A model generated the notes under the pieces. The model had not been told where the DNA came from and did not search any database. It was given only the letters and a program-made list of their open reading frames with translations. From positions 248,001 through 312,000 of the forward strand of contig NZ_CP030064.1 in NCBI RefSeq assembly GCF_003990725.2: a stretch of 64,000 nt of DNA. Direction: 5' to 3'. Shown piece after piece: positions 28,255 to 35,959 of this stretch; positions within the stretch are counted from its first letter, which is position 1, and each line of letters starts with the position of its first letter. The stretch is from Halorubrum sp. PV6. GTDB lineage: Archaea; Halobacteriota; Halobacteria; Halobacteriales; Haloferacaceae. The position numbers and the translations under genes were made by a program.

Positions 28255-29270
28255 GGCGCACCCCCCTGCCCCTCGATGTCCGGATCGAGGGCGTCGCGCA
28301 GCCAGTCGCCGATCAGATTAATGCCGACGACGGCGGCGACGATGGCGAGGCCGGGGACGGTCGCGATCCACCACGACGAGGAGAGGTACTGCCGCCCCTG
28401 CGCGATGTCGAAGCCCCACGAGAGCTGTGCCCCGGAGAAGCCGAGGAACGACAGCGCCGACTCGAGGAGGATGATCGCGGCGATCTGTATCGTCGCGAGC
28501 ACTAAGATCGGCGTCAGGCTGTTCGGCAACACGTGTCTGAGGATGATGTGGAGGTCGCTGCCGCCCATCGAGCGCGCGGCCTTGACGTACTCCTGATCGC
28601 GGACCGAGAGCGCCTCGCCCCGCGCGACGCGGGCGAACCACACCCAGTTGACGAGCGCGACGACGACGATCACGGTCCCCGGCAACACGATGTCCCCCGG
28701 CATCGTCTCGGGCGCGATACCGGTGGCGACCAGCGGGTCGGGGATCCGCAGCGACGCCTGCCCCCACAGCCCGATGAGCGCGATCGCGAGGACGAGCGAC
28801 GGGAACGCCAACATGACGTCGGCAAACCGCATCAGCGCGTCGTCGATCCGCCCGCCGTAGTAGCCGGCCGTGATCCCGACGGTGACGCCGAGGACGACGG
28901 CGATCGCGGTGCCGAACAGCCCGACCAGCAGGGACGTGCGCGCCCCGAACATCGTTCGCGAGAGCACGTCGCGGCCGAGCGAGTCGGTCCCGAGCGGGTG
29001 TTCCGCCGTGGTGTTGACGGCGACCTGCTCTTCGACGATCTGCACCTCGCCGTCGACCATCTCGGTACTCGTTTGGTTCTCCGTCGCCGTGAATCCGATC
29101 GGCGGGATGTTCGCGTTATCGAGGTTCTGGTCTTCCGGGTCGTGTGGCGCCAACAGGGGCGCGAAGAGCGCGGTCACGATGATGACGACGACGATTGCGA
29201 TGCCGAGTTTGGCGAGCAGGCTTCGAGAGAGTTCGCTCCGGAGGTTCCGGCGCGTTCGGGGGGCGATCAT
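28251..29270 (-). CDS. dppC: Peptide ABC transporter permease, DppC type
   Basis: 339 residues from the ATG at 29270, which overlaps the stop of a 26-codon micro-ORF; a GTG at 29294 is the alternative. LLAKLGIAIVVVIIVTALFA is helix 1 and LAPHDPEDQNLDNANIPPIG the DppC periplasmic start. HPLGTDSLGRDVLSRTMFGA is the canonical GTDxxGRD motif, and the EAA loop is KAARSMGGSDLHIILRHVLP. An Asn/Thr/Glu-rich extracellular insertion at about 29010-29090 (ATENQTSTEMVDGEVQIVEE) is longer than in the first operon's DppC. Confidence 0.92.
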   Translation of the reverse strand: MIAPRTRRNLRSELSRSLLAKLGIAIVVVIIVTALFAPLLAPHDPEDQNLDNANIPPIGFTATENQTSTEMVDGEVQIVEEQVAVNTTAEHPLGTDSLGRDVLSRTMFGARTSLLVGLFGTAIAVVLGVTVGITAGYYGGRIDDALMRFADVMLAFPSLVLAIALIGLWGQASLRIPDPLVATGIAPETMPGDIVLPGTVIVVVALVNWVWFARVARGEALSVRDQEYVKAARSMGGSDLHIILRHVLPNSLTPILVLATIQIAAIILLESALSFLGFSGAQLSWGFDIAQGRQYLSSSWWIATVPGLAIVAAVVGINLIGDWLRDALDPDIEGQGGAP

Positions 29271-29347
29271 CGGTCGACCACCCCGGCTGTCCACACCGCG
29301 CCGGACAGTCCGTGTGTCTCACGGCGCGAGCGACGGCGGTCCGCCAT
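29267..29347 (-). CDS. 26-codon micro-ORF between dppB and dppC
   Basis: It starts in a TGATG overlap with the dppB stop and ends in an ATGA overlap with the dppC start, so every junction is coupled. The product (MADRRRSRRETHGLSG and ten more residues) is Arg-rich and looks like no known protein. It may simply carry ribosomes across a 76-bp gap. Both overlaps could also be chance. Confidence 0.35.
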   Translation of the reverse strand: MADRRRSRRETHGLSGAVWTAGVVDR

Positions 29348-30366
29348 CAGCGCGCCACCCGCGGGTTGAGATACGCGTACAGCGCGTCGACGAAGATGTT
29401 GATCAACACGAACCCCGTCCCGATCACGATCAGCGACCCCTGTATCAGCGGCCAGTCGCGGACGTTGATCGAGTTGATGACGAGCGTCCCGAGCCCCGGC
29501 CACGAGAACACGGACTCGGTGATCACCGCGCCGCCGATCAGCGTCCCCAGCTGGAGCCCCAGAACCGTCACGATCGGGATGAGCGTGTTCTGTAGCGCGT
29601 GTTTGTACTGGATCAGCGACTCCGGGAGCCCCTTCGCGCGCGCCGCCCGGACGTACGGCTGTCCGAGCTCCTCTATCATCCCGCTCCGAGTGAGTCGGGT
29701 GATGAGGGCGGTGAAATACGTCCCGAGCGTCACCGCCGGCAACGCGATGTGCCACAGCCACGTTCGGAGGCCGTCGAGGAAGGCGCCGACGTCCATCGGG
29801 ACCGAGATTCCGTTCTCGAAGGTCACGAGGAACCCGAACGTCTCGACGAAGCCGATCGGTCTGCGGCTCGTCGGGAACAGGTCGAACTGCACCGACAACA
29901 CCAGGATGAGCATGATCCCGAGCCAGAAGTTCGGCGTCGAGATGCCGACCAGCGAGAACAGCGTCGCTCCATAGTCGGCCGGCTCGCGCCGACGCGTCGC
30001 GCTGATGACGCCGAGCGGAATCGCGATGACGACGGCGACGACGGTCGCCGCGACCGCCAGTTCGACCGTGGCCGGCACCCGAGCGAAGACGACGGTACTC
30101 GCCTCCGTCCCCCGGAGGTACGAGAATCCCATGTTCCCTTGGAGGAGACCGAGGATGTACTCGGCGTACTGGACGTACAGCGGCTGATCGAGGCCCAACT
30201 CCGCGGCTATCTGTGCGCGAAGCTCGGCGCTCGCGTCCAGCGGGGCGACGAACGTCACCGGGTTCCCCGGCGTGATGAACCGCAGCAGGAACACCGCGGT
30301 CACGACGCCCCACACGACGAGCACGCCTTGGATCCCGCGTTTCAGGAGGAACCGTCCCAGCGCCAT
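29347..30366 (-). CDS. dppB: Peptide ABC transporter permease, DppB type
   Basis: 339 residues. FLLKRGIQGVLVVWGVVTAV and FLLRFITPGNPVTFVAP form the family's first helix and loop; YVRAARAKGLPESLIQYKHA is the EAA motif, followed by IPIVTVLGLQLGTLIGGAVI. The last helix is FVLINIFVDALYAYLNPRV, the standard DppB ending. It starts 6 bp after the binding protein gene and is coupled to the micro-ORF and dppC. Confidence 0.92.
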   Translation of the reverse strand: MALGRFLLKRGIQGVLVVWGVVTAVFLLRFITPGNPVTFVAPLDASAELRAQIAAELGLDQPLYVQYAEYILGLLQGNMGFSYLRGTEASTVVFARVPATVELAVAATVVAVVIAIPLGVISATRRREPADYGATLFSLVGISTPNFWLGIMLILVLSVQFDLFPTSRRPIGFVETFGFLVTFENGISVPMDVGAFLDGLRTWLWHIALPAVTLGTYFTALITRLTRSGMIEELGQPYVRAARAKGLPESLIQYKHALQNTLIPIVTVLGLQLGTLIGGAVITESVFSWPGLGTLVINSINVRDWPLIQGSLIVIGTGFVLINIFVDALYAYLNPRVAR

Positions 30367-30372
30367 CGGGCC

Positions 30373-32025
30373 TTAGCTTCCGCCCGGCAGGTTCTGGGAC
30401 TCGGCCATGAGTTCGTCGACCTCCTCGTCTTCCCGGTAGCTGGAGAGCGCCCCGTCGGACGTGAGGAGGGGAATGATCGTCTGGCTGGCGTCGAAGGTCG
30501 TGTTCCCCCAGCCGAGCAGGTAGAAGTGCGGGAAGTTCTCCAGTTCGCCGCTCGTCACCTCGCCCGCGAGCGAGGCGAAGTCGCGCTGCTCGACGTCACA
30601 GGAGACGTTCGAGAGCTCGTTGATCTGGCTGGCGACCGCCTGGGCGATCTGTACGTCGCGCAGGTAGCGCCCGACGGGCGTTTCGAGGGTGATCTCGGCG
30701 CCCGCGTGGCCGGACTCCTCGACCAGCCGTTCCGCCTCCTCGACGTCTTGCGGGTACGGGCTGACGTCTTCGTTGTCTCCGACGAACCCTTCGAGGGTCG
30801 GCTGGCCGGTCGCGTCGGCGAACCCCTGTAGGATGTTCTCGATGATGCTGTCTAAGTCGATGGCGTAGTTCATCGCCTGTCGGAACTCGGGACTGGAGAA
30901 CGGCTCCACGTCGTACCGCATGGCGTTGAACACGACCCTGGTACTCGGCACCGCCGTGACCGCCGTGGTGTCCTCGTCGCGGACGCGACTCACCTCCTGT
31001 GGCGGAACGTTGACGATGAGGTCGGTCTCGCCGGCGAGAAGTTCCGAGACGCGCGTACTCGACTCGCTCGCCGCCTGGATCGTCAGCTCTTCGACCTCCG
31101 GCGTGCCGCCCCAGTAGTCCTCGTACGCCTCGTACACCACCTGCACGTCCTGTTCGTACTCGACGACCCGGAACGGGCCGGTCCCGTTCATGTCGGAGTT
31201 GATCGCCGAGGACTCCCGCGACTCGATCCAGTCTTCCTGCACGACCTTACAGTACGAGGCGAACTGCGAGAAGACGGTCGGATTGATCCCGTCCGAGATC
31301 ACTTCGACGCCGCCGTCGACGACCTCGGCGCCCGTCACGCCGGCGAGTTGGTCCCGCTGCGGGCTCGCGATCCCGCCGACGTTCTCGTCGACGACGCGGT
31401 TGATGCTGTACGAGACGTCCGACGGCTGGAGGGTGTCGCCGTTGTGGAAGGTGACGCCGTCGCGGATCTCGAACCGGACGCGGCCCTCCTCCAGTCGCTC
31501 GTAGTCGGTCGCGAGCGCGTCGATGACGTCGCCGTCGGCGTTGCGGCCGAGGACGCCGTCGTACGACTGGATCACGATGTTGTCGGTCGGCGTCTCGCGG
31601 TGGTCGTGGGGGTCGAGCCCGGAGTCCATCGACGACTGCGTGATCGTGACGGACGGGTCGCCCTCCGCCACCGAGATGGCCTGCGCCTCGATCCGCTCGT
31701 CACGGCGGGCGTCCCATTCGAGGCGGCTCGCGATGCCGTACACGCTGTACTGGCGGTTGAGGTAGACCCACGGGGCGCGCTGGTTGAGCCGGAGGTTCGC
31801 CCGCTGGAGGTGTTCCTCGCGCGTCTCCGGCTCGGGGAGTTCCTCTCCGTCGCTGCCGTCGCTCCCGTCGCTGCCATCGCTTCCGTCGCTCCCGTCGCTG
31901 CCATCGCTTCCGTCGCTCCCGTCGCCGCCGTTTCCGGTGCAGCCGGCTACGCCGACGGCGGCTGCGGTGCCGCCGACGTACGTGAGGTACGTTCGTCGGT
32001 TCATATTTTCGTCGTCCTGTGACAT
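30373..32025 (-). CDS. dppA: Peptide ABC transporter substrate-binding lipoprotein, apparently circularly permuted
   Basis: 550 residues from the ATG at 32025 (543 from ATG at 32004, which starts the Tat motif MNRRTYLTYVGG). The lipobox is VGVAGC, then a long Gly-Ser-Asp linker. The segment after the linker (about nt 31695-31830), APWVYLNRQYSVYGIASRLE, matches the C-terminal end of the other binding protein (APWVYLDYAEELRGVASRVN). The usual N-terminal part (DALATDYERLEEGRVRFEIR, GVTFHNGD) comes only after it, and the chain stops at ELMAESQNLPGGS where that C-terminal piece would normally follow. So the last segment seems moved to the front. Otherwise it is a standard SBP_bac_5 and first gene of its operon. 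Confidence 0.88.
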   Translation of the reverse strand: MSQDDENMNRRTYLTYVGGTAAAVGVAGCTGNGGDGSDGSDGSDGSDGSDGSDGSDGSDGEELPEPETREEHLQRANLRLNQRAPWVYLNRQYSVYGIASRLEWDARRDERIEAQAISVAEGDPSVTITQSSMDSGLDPHDHRETPTDNIVIQSYDGVLGRNADGDVIDALATDYERLEEGRVRFEIRDGVTFHNGDTLQPSDVSYSINRVVDENVGGIASPQRDQLAGVTGAEVVDGGVEVISDGINPTVFSQFASYCKVVQEDWIESRESSAINSDMNGTGPFRVVEYEQDVQVVYEAYEDYWGGTPEVEELTIQAASESSTRVSELLAGETDLIVNVPPQEVSRVRDEDTTAVTAVPSTRVVFNAMRYDVEPFSSPEFRQAMNYAIDLDSIIENILQGFADATGQPTLEGFVGDNEDVSPYPQDVEEAERLVEESGHAGAEITLETPVGRYLRDVQIAQAVASQINELSNVSCDVEQRDFASLAGEVTSGELENFPHFYLLGWGNTTFDASQTIIPLLTSDGALSSYREDEEVDELMAESQNLPGGS

Positions 32026-32037
32026 ATCCTCACAGAT

Positions 32038-32067
32038 ACCACCACGAGACATAAGAACTGTGGTGGT
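32038..32067. promoter_or_regulatory. Inverted repeat in the divergent promoter of the second peptide operon
   Basis: ACCACCAC (32038-32045) and GTGGTGGT (32060-32067) form a perfect 8-bp inverted repeat with a 14-nt spacer. It sits 13 nt upstream of the binding protein ATG at 32025 and 82 nt before the divergent gene at 32149. The spacer carries a weak TATA-like TTCTTATG on the minus strand. A dimeric regulator could control the operon here. Confidence 0.45.
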
Positions 32068-32148
32068 TCCCCGATGGGTGACACGAATCGCCGCCCCTCG
32101 CGTCCGCGCCGAGGAAGGTTTAATCCCGCGCGGCGTCGCTGTCCCCGT

Positions 32149-32604
32149 ATGAGCAGGTCCGGTCTCGGCGAGCAGTGGCAGCGCGTGTTCGACGACACCG
32201 AAGCGACCGCGGCGGCGTACCGCGACCGCGGCTGGGATGCGATCGCGCTCCACCCCGGTGACGTGAACCCGGTTCCCGACGCGGCGCGGCTCCACGTCTT
32301 GCTCCCCGGCGCGGAGTTCGACGAGGCGAACGCTCTCCTCGACGGGGTGACGGTCGACTCGGTCCAGGTGTACGCGGCGTCGGGCGAGACCGCCAGTTAC
32401 CGACTCGTCGTCGCGGAGTGTACAGCGCCCGAACTCGCCGTCTGCATTCCAACGTTCGTGCGCGACGCGGACCGCGAGGCGATAGAGACGGCCGCGACCG
32501 ACGCGGGGGAACTGGTCGTTCGCCTTCGTCCCCTCGACGACCGCGACCACGTCGACGTCGCCGTCGACGACCCGGAACTCTTCTTCGCGGCGCCGAGCGA
32601 GTAG
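32149..32604 (+). CDS. Uncharacterised protein, copy 2 of the family flanking the peptide transporter operons
   Basis: 151 residues from the ATG at 32149, with TTTAATC about 30 nt upstream as promoter. ATAAAYRDRGWDAIALHPGD, followed by VNPVPDA, aligns with the product of 18081-18581, and the later ETASYRLVVAECTAPELAVC corresponds to that protein's beta-strand region. No catalytic motif is evident, and no membrane segment. It is divergent from the second operon. Family function is unknown to me; repeated linkage to Dpp operons suggests a related role. Confidence 0.8.
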   Translation: MSRSGLGEQWQRVFDDTEATAAAYRDRGWDAIALHPGDVNPVPDAARLHVLLPGAEFDEANALLDGVTVDSVQVYAASGETASYRLVVAECTAPELAVCIPTFVRDADREAIETAATDAGELVVRLRPLDDRDHVDVAVDDPELFFAAPSE

Positions 32605-32733
32605 GGGGAGACGCACGCAGCGCGACCGCCCGCTCGCGGCCGCCGTCGGCGCTCGCGCCCCAGTCACGTTCGTGGGTATCGATCTCGCCGACGACTTCGA
32701 CGTATTCATACTTGTGCGATCACGATCATCGGC

Positions 32734-33447
32734 ATGAACCGAGCAGAGAAGGCGGCCCTCCAACTGCAGGCGGTCGCCGTGCTGCGGATGTTAAAAGAGA
32801 CGCGCACCTACGAGGAGCTGTCCGACGTGACCGGACTGCCCGCCGGCGACTTAAATCGATACGTCAACGGGCACGTCCTCCCCGGCACCGACCGCGCCAG
32901 CGAGGTCGTCGAGGCGGTCGGCCGCGACGCGCTCGCCGACGAACTCCTCGCCCGCGTCGAGTTCGACGACGAGGGGTACGTCGACAACTCCGGGGTCGTC
33001 TTCGACCAGTCGTTCCTCGATTTGGTCGCGCCCGTCGCCGCCGAGACGTTCGCGTTCGAGTCGCCGGACGTGGTGCTCACGGCCGCCACGGACGGGATCA
33101 CCGTCGGTGCGGCGATGGCCTCCTTCTTCGACGCGCGGCTCGCGTACGCCAAGAAGTCGAAGGAGACGGCGGTCGAGGAGTTCATCGAGTCGCGCCAGCG
33201 GCTCGCCTCCGGTATCGAACTCACCTACTACCTCCCCGCGAGCGCGGTCGACGCCGGCGACACCGTCCTGGTCGTCGACGATCTGATCCGGTCGGGCGAG
33301 ACCCAAGAACTCCTCCTGGACATCGCCCTCCAAGCCGACGCCGACGTCACCGGCGTGTTCACGCTCATCGCCGTCGGCGACGAGGGGATGGAGCGTGCGC
33401 GCGAGATAACCGACGCTCCCGTGGGCGCGCTGACGACCTTCGAGTAG
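32734..33447 (+). CDS. HTH-phosphoribosyltransferase transcriptional regulator (purine-type)
   Basis: 237 residues. The first 70 residues look like a helix-turn-helix (TYEELSDVTGLPAGDLNRYV), the rest is a type I phosphoribosyltransferase fold with the PRPP-binding loop VLVVDDLIRSGETQELLLD. Such fusions (bacterial PurR, haloarchaeal GfcR and relatives) sense PRPP or nucleotides and are usually not enzymes. The next gene is a purine permease, so control of purine uptake is the best guess. An actual salvage PRTase activity cannot be excluded from sequence alone. Confidence 0.82.
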   Translation: MNRAEKAALQLQAVAVLRMLKETRTYEELSDVTGLPAGDLNRYVNGHVLPGTDRASEVVEAVGRDALADELLARVEFDDEGYVDNSGVVFDQSFLDLVAPVAAETFAFESPDVVLTAATDGITVGAAMASFFDARLAYAKKSKETAVEEFIESRQRLASGIELTYYLPASAVDAGDTVLVVDDLIRSGETQELLLDIALQADADVTGVFTLIAVGDEGMERAREITDAPVGALTTFE

Positions 33448-33538
33448 GCGCTGCCGCGCCATGCGGCGGGGGTCGGCGGGCTCAAATACGCACGTTCGCG
33501 CATTTATTTCTCTCTACTAACGTTTTAAATCGAAATTA

Positions 33539-33556
33539 TATACACAAATTTGTATA
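33539..33556. promoter_or_regulatory. Inverted repeat upstream of the purine permease
   Basis: TATACA (33539-33544) and TGTATA (33551-33556) form a perfect 6-bp inverted repeat with a 6-nt spacer, in an AT-rich stretch 60-77 nt before the permease ATG at 33616. It may be the binding site of the HTH-PRTase regulator encoded just upstream, or part of the promoter itself. Confidence 0.4.
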
Positions 33557-33615
33557 CTTCTCGCCCGCGTTCAGCAACGCTTATTACCCGATCACGGGGT
33601 AGCCACACCTGTTCA

Positions 33616-34995
33616 ATGGGGCTCACAGACACGCTGTCGGCGCAGTTCGACGTAGACGAGCACGGCTCCGACGTCCGTACGGAACTGGTCGCGGGGCTCA
33701 CCACGTTCCTCGCGATGAGCTACATCATCGTGGTGAATCCCGCGATCCTCTCGGCCGCGATCCAGATCGAGGGGTACGGACAGGGCGAGGTGTTCCAGAT
33801 GATCGCCATCGCGACCATCCTCTCCGCGGCCATCGGAACGGCCGTGATGGCGCTGTACGCCAACCGACCGTTCGGGCTCGCGCCCGGACTGGGGCTCAAC
33901 GCCTTCTTCGCGTTCACCGTCGTCCTCGGGCTCGGCATCCCGTGGCAGACGGCCCTCGCCGCGGTGTTCGTTGAGGGGGTCCTGTTCATGCTCCTGACCG
34001 CGGTCGGCGCGCGCGAGTACGTCATCCAACTGTTCCCCGAGCCGGTGAAGCGCTCGGTCGGCGCCGGTATCGGTCTGTTCCTGCTTTTCATCGGCCTCCA
34101 AGAGCTCCAGATCGTCGTCCCCGACGACGCGACGCTCGTCACGCTCGGCGGCGTCTTCGCGAACCCGTGGGCGATCCTCGGCCTGCTCGGTCTCGTGTTC
34201 ACGTTCGCGCTGTGGGCCCGCGGGATCACGGGCTCGATCGTGATCGGCATCCTGACGACCGCCGTCGCCGGCTGGGGGCTCACCCTCGCGGGCGTCTTCC
34301 AGCGCGGCGTCATCACGCCCGAAACGCTCCCGAGCGCGCAGTACGACATCACCCCGCTCGCCGGGGCGTTCGTCGACGGACTGGGACAGATCGAGCCAAC
34401 CACGTTCGTCTTAGTCGTGTTCACGTTCTTCTTCGTCGACTTCTTCGACACCGCCGGCACGCTCATCGGCGTCTCGCAGTTCGGTGACTTCCTCGACGAG
34501 GACGGTGACCTCCCCGACATGGACAAGCCGCTGATGGCCGACGCGGTGGGGACGACCGCCGGCGCGGTGCTCGGCACTTCCACGGTGACGACGTACATCG
34601 AGTCGTCGACCGGCGTCGAGGAGGGCGGGCGCACAGGCCTGACCGCGCTCGTCGTCGCGCTGCTGTTCGTCGCCTCGCTCGCGGTGATCCCCGTTGTCGC
34701 CGCCATCCCCGAGTACGCCTCCTTCATCGCGCTGATCGTCGTCGGCGTGATGATGCTGCAGGGCCTCGTCGAGGTCGACTGGTCGAACCCGGCGTGGGCG
34801 GTCTCCGCGGGCCTGACGGTCACCGTGATGCCGTTCGCCTACTCCATCGCCGACGGATTGGCCGCCGGTATCATCGCCTACCCTCTCATCAAACTCGCCA
34901 TCGGCGAGTACGACGACGTCGCACTCGGTCAGTACGTCATCGCGGCGCTGCTCGTCGTCTACTACGTCCTGCAGACGCGCGGCGTCATCCTCTGA
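33616..34995 (+). CDS. NCS2 / AzgA-type purine permease
   Basis: 459 residues from the ATG at 33616; the frame is open to 33550 but that part overlaps the AT-rich control region. About twelve to fourteen membrane helices. VRTELVAGLTTFLAMSYIIV, APGLGLNAFFAFTVVLGLG and TFFFVDFFDTAGTLIGVSQF are hallmarks of the AzgA branch, which imports hypoxanthine, guanine or adenine with protons. TVTTYIESSTGVEEGGRTGL follows as expected. The neighbouring regulator supports purine over uracil as substrate. Confidence 0.9.
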   Translation: MGLTDTLSAQFDVDEHGSDVRTELVAGLTTFLAMSYIIVVNPAILSAAIQIEGYGQGEVFQMIAIATILSAAIGTAVMALYANRPFGLAPGLGLNAFFAFTVVLGLGIPWQTALAAVFVEGVLFMLLTAVGAREYVIQLFPEPVKRSVGAGIGLFLLFIGLQELQIVVPDDATLVTLGGVFANPWAILGLLGLVFTFALWARGITGSIVIGILTTAVAGWGLTLAGVFQRGVITPETLPSAQYDITPLAGAFVDGLGQIEPTTFVLVVFTFFFVDFFDTAGTLIGVSQFGDFLDEDGDLPDMDKPLMADAVGTTAGAVLGTSTVTTYIESSTGVEEGGRTGLTALVVALLFVASLAVIPVVAAIPEYASFIALIVVGVMMLQGLVEVDWSNPAWAVSAGLTVTVMPFAYSIADGLAAGIIAYPLIKLAIGEYDDVALGQYVIAALLVVYYVLQTRGVIL

Positions 34996-35167
34996 TCGGG
35001 GGCGACGCCGGAACGCCGTTTAAACTGGGGCGGAACGTCATTGAAATCAGAGCGGATCGGCTTTTAACCCAAGACGGAACGAGCTTATAAACCAGAGACA
35101 GCGCCCGTGCGCGACGCGCGCATGGCCCACCGCACTTCTTTACCCGTCTGTCCCGTACTCCACACCG

Positions 35168-35422
35168 ATGACGGATCTGACGCTCTACGAACTGGAAGGC
35201 TGTCCGTACTGCGCGAAGGTCAAGACCGTGCTCGGCGACCTGGACCTCGACTACGAGTCGGTGATGGTCCCACGCTCGCACGGCGAGCGCACCGAGGTCG
35301 AAGCGATCAGCGGGCAGACAGGCGTCCCCGTCCTCGTCGACGAGGCGAACGGGATCGAGGGGATGGCCGAGAGCGACGACATCGTCGAGTACCTCGAAGA
35401 GACGTACGGCGACGCGAGTTAA
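35168..35422 (+). CDS. Glutaredoxin-like protein
   Basis: 84 residues. Thioredoxin fold with the dithiol motif ELEGCPYCAKVKTVL and the cis-Pro segment QTGVPVLVDEANGIEGMAES. Haloarchaea mostly use gamma-glutamylcysteine rather than glutathione, so the partner thiol is inferred to differ from bacterial glutaredoxins. It stands alone, 172 bp after the permease. That gap holds several TATA-like stretches (near 35065 and 35088) but no gene I can see. Confidence 0.88.
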   Translation: MTDLTLYELEGCPYCAKVKTVLGDLDLDYESVMVPRSHGERTEVEAISGQTGVPVLVDEANGIEGMAESDDIVEYLEETYGDAS

Positions 35423-35541
35423 CTCGGCTCGCGCGCAACGCGGCAACGAAGCAACACAGCAACGCGACGACCCGATCCCGCGGCCGACCCGCCGCCGGCC
35501 GATCGGGAGACTATTTATCCGACGGCTGCCACGCTCCCAGC

Positions 35542-35940
35542 GTGCGACTCATCCACCGACGCGCTCCGTCCGCCGACGAACCGGCCGACGGCGCGTCGTC
35601 AGCCCGCGAGCCCGCCGTCACGTCGACGACGCTCGCCAGCGACGTCGACGTGGCGCGGTCGGCGCTCGAACAGGGCCGCGGCCTGATGTTCCGGCGGTCG
35701 ATCCCCGACGACTACGCGCTCGTCTTCCCCTTCGACGCCCCGGACACCCAGTGGCTCCACATGCTGTTCGTCCCGTTCGCGATCGACGCGCTGTGGCTCG
35801 TCGACGGCGAGGTGACGCGGACGAAGCGGCTCGCCCCGTTCGTCGGCTTGGGCCGCGGCCGCGCCGACACGGTGGTCGAGCTCCCCGCCGGCGCTGCCGA
35901 CGCGGTCGCCGTCGGCGACGAGATTCGACTCGTCGACTGA
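35542..35940 (+). CDS. DUF192 family protein
   Basis: 132 residues from the GTG at 35542; an earlier start is not supported because the gap before it is not coding-like. The DUF192 core is clear: GRGLMFRRSIPDDYALVFPF, WLHMLFVPFAIDALWLVDGE, then VVELPAGAADAVAVGDEIRL. Family proteins are small beta-rich domains, often secreted in bacteria; function is unknown. There is no signal peptide, so it is probably cytoplasmic. A TATA-like CTATTTATC lies about 30 nt upstream. Confidence 0.8.
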   Translation: MRLIHRRAPSADEPADGASSAREPAVTSTTLASDVDVARSALEQGRGLMFRRSIPDDYALVFPFDAPDTQWLHMLFVPFAIDALWLVDGEVTRTKRLAPFVGLGRGRADTVVELPAGAADAVAVGDEIRLVD

Positions 35941-35959
35941 CGCGGGGCGGCGGGCCGCC

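Noticed and set aside
18081-32604. Recent inverted duplication of a whole transporter locus
   Set aside because: Gene order differs, one operon has fused ATPases, and one binding protein is permuted, so the mirror layout is not a simple copy.
32734-33447. Naming the regulator gfcR or hpt
   Set aside because: The PRPP loop and HTH fit several related haloarchaeal groups, and I could not separate them by eye.
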